A DNA stretch of 64,000 nucleotides from Pseudomonas lalkuanensis (lineage in GTDB: Bacteria; Pseudomonadota; Gammaproteobacteria; Pseudomonadales; Pseudomonadaceae). Shown here piece after piece: positions 61,570 through 64,000 of this stretch (position 1 is the first letter of the stretch; every line of letters starts with the position of its first letter). The stretch lies in NCBI RefSeq assembly GCF_008807375.1, contig NZ_CP043311.1, positions 1 through 64,000 of the forward strand, given 5' to 3'. The notes under the pieces are model-generated. The model saw only the letters and a list, made by a program, of their open reading frames with translations. It made no database searches and had not been told where the DNA came from. Both the position numbers and the translations under genes were made by a program.

Positions 61570-62628
61570 ATGCCTGCCCCTCTTCCGCCCCGTGGCCGTG
61601 GTACGGCCAGCAACCCCTTCAATCGCTTCTCACCGACCACCTCGGTGGCGATGGATGACGGCTGGTTCCAGGAAGTCCCGCCCAGCCGCGCGACCGAAGT
61701 GCGGCAGGAAACCGCCAAAAGCATCATCACCCGCAACCAGTCGCCGGACCTGCCCTTCGACCGTTCGGTGAATCCCTACCGCGGCTGCGAGCACGGCTGC
61801 ATCTACTGTTACGCCCGGCCCAGCCATGCCTACTGGGACATGTCGCCGGGGTTGGATTTCGAAACCCGGCTCATCGCCAAGACCAACGCCGTCGCCCTGC
61901 TCGAACAGCAGCTCTCCAAGCCGGGTTACCAGTGCGCGCCGATCAACCTCGGTTCCAACACCGACCCGTACCAGCCCATCGAGCGCGAATACCGCCTCAC
62001 CCGCCAGACCCTCGAAGTCCTGCTGCGCTACCGCCACCCGGTGACCATCGTTACCAAGGGCTCGCTGGTGCTGCGCGACCTCGACCTGCTCACTGATCTG
62101 GCAGAGCAGAACCTGGTGGCGGTGATGGTCAGCCTCACCACCCTCGACGATGAACTGAAACGCACCCTGGAACCTCGCGCCGCCGCCCCGTCGGCACGCC
62201 TGCGGGCGATTCGTGTGCTGAGCGAGAACCGCGTCCCGGTGGGTGTGCTCTGTTCGCCGATGATCCCCATGGTCAATGACATGGAGCTGGAGAGCCTGCT
62301 GGAAGCGGCTCGGGATAATGGTGCGCTACAGGCGAACTACATGCTGCTGCGCCTGCCCAGGGAGGTGGGCCCGCTTTTTGAAGAATGGTTGCAAGCGCAT
62401 TACCCGCAGCGCGCCGCCCATGTGATGAGCATCATTCGCCAGTGCCGTGGCGGGGAAATCTACGACAGCCGTTTCGGCCACCGCTTCAAGGGCCAGGGAC
62501 CTTTCGCCGAATTGCTGGCGCAGCGTTTTGCCGTCGCCATCCGCAAGCTGGGACTGAACCGGCGACGCGACTATGAGCTGGACTGTTCACGCTTCTGTCC
62601 GCCCGGTGGACAAATGGCGTTACTTTGA
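61570..62628 (+). CDS. PA0069-family radical SAM protein, SOS-controlled
   Basis: A 352-residue SPL-like (spore photoproduct lyase family) radical SAM protein. The 4Fe-4S cysteines are C73, C77 and C80 in CEHGCIYC, followed by YARPSH and the SAM-binding NLGSNTDPYQPIE region. The exact substrate is unknown, but SOS control through the LexA box suggests DNA repair or damage response. Start ATG 61570 with GCGGAG ahead. Confidence 0.87.
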   Translation: MPAPLPPRGRGTASNPFNRFSPTTSVAMDDGWFQEVPPSRATEVRQETAKSIITRNQSPDLPFDRSVNPYRGCEHGCIYCYARPSHAYWDMSPGLDFETRLIAKTNAVALLEQQLSKPGYQCAPINLGSNTDPYQPIEREYRLTRQTLEVLLRYRHPVTIVTKGSLVLRDLDLLTDLAEQNLVAVMVSLTTLDDELKRTLEPRAAAPSARLRAIRVLSENRVPVGVLCSPMIPMVNDMELESLLEAARDNGALQANYMLLRLPREVGPLFEEWLQAHYPQRAAHVMSIIRQCRGGEIYDSRFGHRFKGQGPFAELLAQRFAVAIRKLGLNRRRDYELDCSRFCPPGGQMALL

Positions 62629-62660
62629 AGTGTGACTCGGGGGGCTGTTACGACAGTCCT

Positions 62661-62719
62661 GTAGGAATTCAAATGCCGGCAATACGTGGATAATGCGCGG
62701 CATAAAAGACAATTCCTAC
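62661..62719. repeat. Nested inverted repeat upstream of the carbonic anhydrase gene
   Basis: GTAGGAATT (62661-62669) pairs with AATTCCTAC (62711-62719), and inside it ATGCCG (62673-62678) pairs with CGGCAT (62697-62702). A -10-like GATAAT lies within. It might be an operator or a leader hairpin. Confidence 0.5.
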
Positions 62720-62738
62720 GATCACCGAGGTTGGCAGC

Positions 62739-63446
62739 ATGAGCAACGAGCACGACAAGCTGGGCAGTGAAAGCGCCGAAGAAGCCCTGCGGAACATAGT
62801 CGAGGGCTTCCAGCGGTTCCGCGACGAAGTCTTCCCGCAACAGGAGGAACTGTTCAAGAAGCTTGCCCATGAGCAGAAACCCCGCGCCATGTTCATCACC
62901 TGTGCCGACTCGCGTATCGTCCCCGAGCTGATTACCCAGAGCTCGCCCGGCGACCTGTTCGTCACCCGTAACGTCGGCAACGTGGTGCCGCCTTATGGCC
63001 AGATGAACGGCGGCGTCTCGACGGCCATCGAATTCGCGGTGATGGCCCTCGGCGTGCACCACATCATCATCTGCGGCCACTCCGACTGCGGCGCCATGAA
63101 GGCGGTGATGGACCCACAGACGCTGGAGCGCATGCCCACCGTAAAGGCCTGGCTGCGCCATGCCGAGGTGGCCAAGGTGGTGGTTCAGGAAAACTGCGGC
63201 TGCGCCAGCCACGAGTCCCTGGCGGTGCTCACCGAAGAGAACGTGGTGGCCCAGCTCGACCACCTGCGCACCCACCCCTCGGTGGCGGCGCGCCTGGCCA
63301 GCGGACAGCTGTTCATCCATGGCTGGGTCTATGACATCGAGACTTCCGTCATCAAGGCCTACGATGCCGAGCAGGGGCGCTTCCGCGCGATCGGTGACGG
63401 TCCGCTGCCGATGGCCACGCCACGACCGCGCTACCAGGCGGAGTGA
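62739..63446 (+). CDS. can: Beta-class carbonic anhydrase
   Basis: Interconverts CO2 and bicarbonate. The 235-residue protein has the zinc ligands and catalytic dyad of beta-CAs: Cys and Asp-Arg in TCADSRIVPEL, then His and Cys in CGHSDCGAMKA. It matches PA0102. An N-terminal helical stretch precedes. Strong terminator follows. Confidence 0.95.
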   Translation: MSNEHDKLGSESAEEALRNIVEGFQRFRDEVFPQQEELFKKLAHEQKPRAMFITCADSRIVPELITQSSPGDLFVTRNVGNVVPPYGQMNGGVSTAIEFAVMALGVHHIIICGHSDCGAMKAVMDPQTLERMPTVKAWLRHAEVAKVVVQENCGCASHESLAVLTEENVVAQLDHLRTHPSVAARLASGQLFIHGWVYDIETSVIKAYDAEQGRFRAIGDGPLPMATPRPRYQAE

Positions 63447-63448
63447 TG

Positions 63449-63479
63449 AAAAAAGGGGCTGCCGGTGCAGCCCCTTTTT
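63449..63479. terminator. Bidirectional terminator after the carbonic anhydrase gene
   Basis: GGGGCTGC / GCAGCCCC stem (63455-63462 / 63467-63474) with CGGT loop, flanked by an A6 run and a T5 run, so it serves both converging genes. Confidence 0.92.
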
Positions 63480-63482
63480 CAT

Positions 63483-64000
63483 TCAACCGGCGGAACGCTG
63501 GCCCTGGTTCAGTTCCAGCCCGACGCCCAGTTGCTGGGACATGCACGGCCAGCGTTTCCAGGCTTCCTCCACCTTGGGATCGTGCAGTTGCTGGCGATAG
63601 GCCTGGGCCGACGGCTGGCTGAACACCTGGTCGTCCAGCAGGCCGTCCACGGCATGGTGCACGGCTTCGTCCAACTGGTTGGCGAATGGCTCGCCGATGA
63701 GCTGGTGGGCGATCAGGTTGGCCACCGTGGTATCCAGCGGGATCAGCGGCTGGCCGAAGTGCACGATGTAGCGGTCATTGACTTCCTCCACCAGGCGATG
63801 GGCCAGGTAGGCCTCGTCGAGCAGGCCCTCCAGGCCTTCATGACCGGCCATCAGGGCCGGGGGTTGCAGAAAGAATTGTTCGGCGACCTTGAGCACCGGT
63901 TTGATGCGGGCTTCGATCCCGGCTTCACGGGCGACATTGGCGGCGGCATCCAGCACGTCCGGGACCTGTTCCACATAAGCGGCGATGAAACGGGCGAGCA
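63483..64000 (-). CDS. Hypothetical protein, 5' end beyond the window
   Basis: The frame is open to the last base of the window and reads LARFIAAYVEQVPDVLDAAA at its visible start; 172 residues are seen before the TGA at 63483. A GTG at 63974 could serve as a start, but the continuous coding sense upstream argues for a longer protein. It is acidic, mostly helical and without membrane segments. I do not recognise the family. Convergent with the carbonic anhydrase gene. Confidence 0.7.
   Translation of the reverse strand, partial: LARFIAAYVEQVPDVLDAAANVAREAGIEARIKPVLKVAEQFFLQPPALMAGHEGLEGLLDEAYLAHRLVEEVNDRYIVHFGQPLIPLDTTVANLIAHQLIGEPFANQLDEAVHHAVDGLLDDQVFSQPSAQAYRQQLHDPKVEEAWKRWPCMSQQLGVGLELNQGQRSAG

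Overview
The window is chromosomal DNA of a high-GC Pseudomonas (sensu lato) that starts at the dnaA start codon, so base 1 lies next to the chromosome origin. The evidence is the order dnaA-dnaN-recF-gyrB ... plsC/lptA-gmhB-glyS-glyQ-tag-htrB-pilZ ... trkA-rsmB-fmt-def-tsaP-dprA-tsaC-qor-hemF-aroE-plcB-PpiC-... trpA-trpB-trpI ... prlC. This is the PA0001-PA0069 backbone known from P. aeruginosa, with several insertions. Two perfect ParB-binding parS palindromes inside recF fit an origin-proximal position. No tRNA, rRNA, IS element, prophage or CRISPR array was found.

Region by region. 1-6125: replication operon. 6126-8223: an accessory insert between gyrB and plsC. It holds an Nmad3-type gene, then a non-coding stretch with a textbook sigma-54 promoter, an upstream GTAACA/TGTTAC inverted repeat and five A-rich AANAANAA motifs separated by hairpins. 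I read this stretch as a Crc-sequestering small RNA of the CrcZ/CrcY/CrcX family. A 64-residue orphan ORF and a cluster of DnaA boxes follow. 8224-14569: lipid A/LPS and membrane-lipid genes, glycyl-tRNA synthetase, 3-methyladenine glycosylase and a PilZ protein.

14715-28567: a catabolic island of about 14 kb for the compatible solutes ectoine and 5-hydroxyectoine. It has an EhuBCDA ABC importer, a MocR-type regulator (EnuR-like), EutB/EutC, DoeA, DoeB, the Lrp/AsnC regulator DoeX, an aldehyde dehydrogenase (DoeC role) and an aminotransferase (DoeD role). Together these can take (hydroxy)ectoine to L-aspartate. A repeated AGGACA motif near three promoters is a candidate EnuR operator, and the importer leader carries Hfq/Crc-type A-rich motifs, which may link it to the sRNA upstream.

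28691-40686: TPR protein, TrkH/TrkA potassium uptake, RsmB/Fmt/Def, LysM protein TsaP, DprA, TsaC, quinone oxidoreductase, HemF (with an ANR-like box) and AroE. 40747-45962: choline-O-sulfate use (SulP transporter, ChoX-like binding protein, choline sulfatase BetC, LysR regulator). 46102-49385: secreted zinc phospholipase C, parvulin and dioxygenase-family genes. 49486-52529: trpBA with divergent trpI. 52589-58055: small periplasmic proteins and lipoproteins (two paralogous pairs), an LLM flavoprotein, a metallopeptidase, a phosphatase and a gamma-carbonic anhydrase. 58168-64000: oligopeptidase A, a zinc-ribbon protein, a DUF1835/DUF3658 protein, a LexA-controlled radical SAM protein, a beta-carbonic anhydrase and a partial gene running off the end. 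REP-type palindromes built on GCGAATTCATTCGCGAA, and a second class built on GGTGG.../...CCACC, sit in many intergenic gaps.
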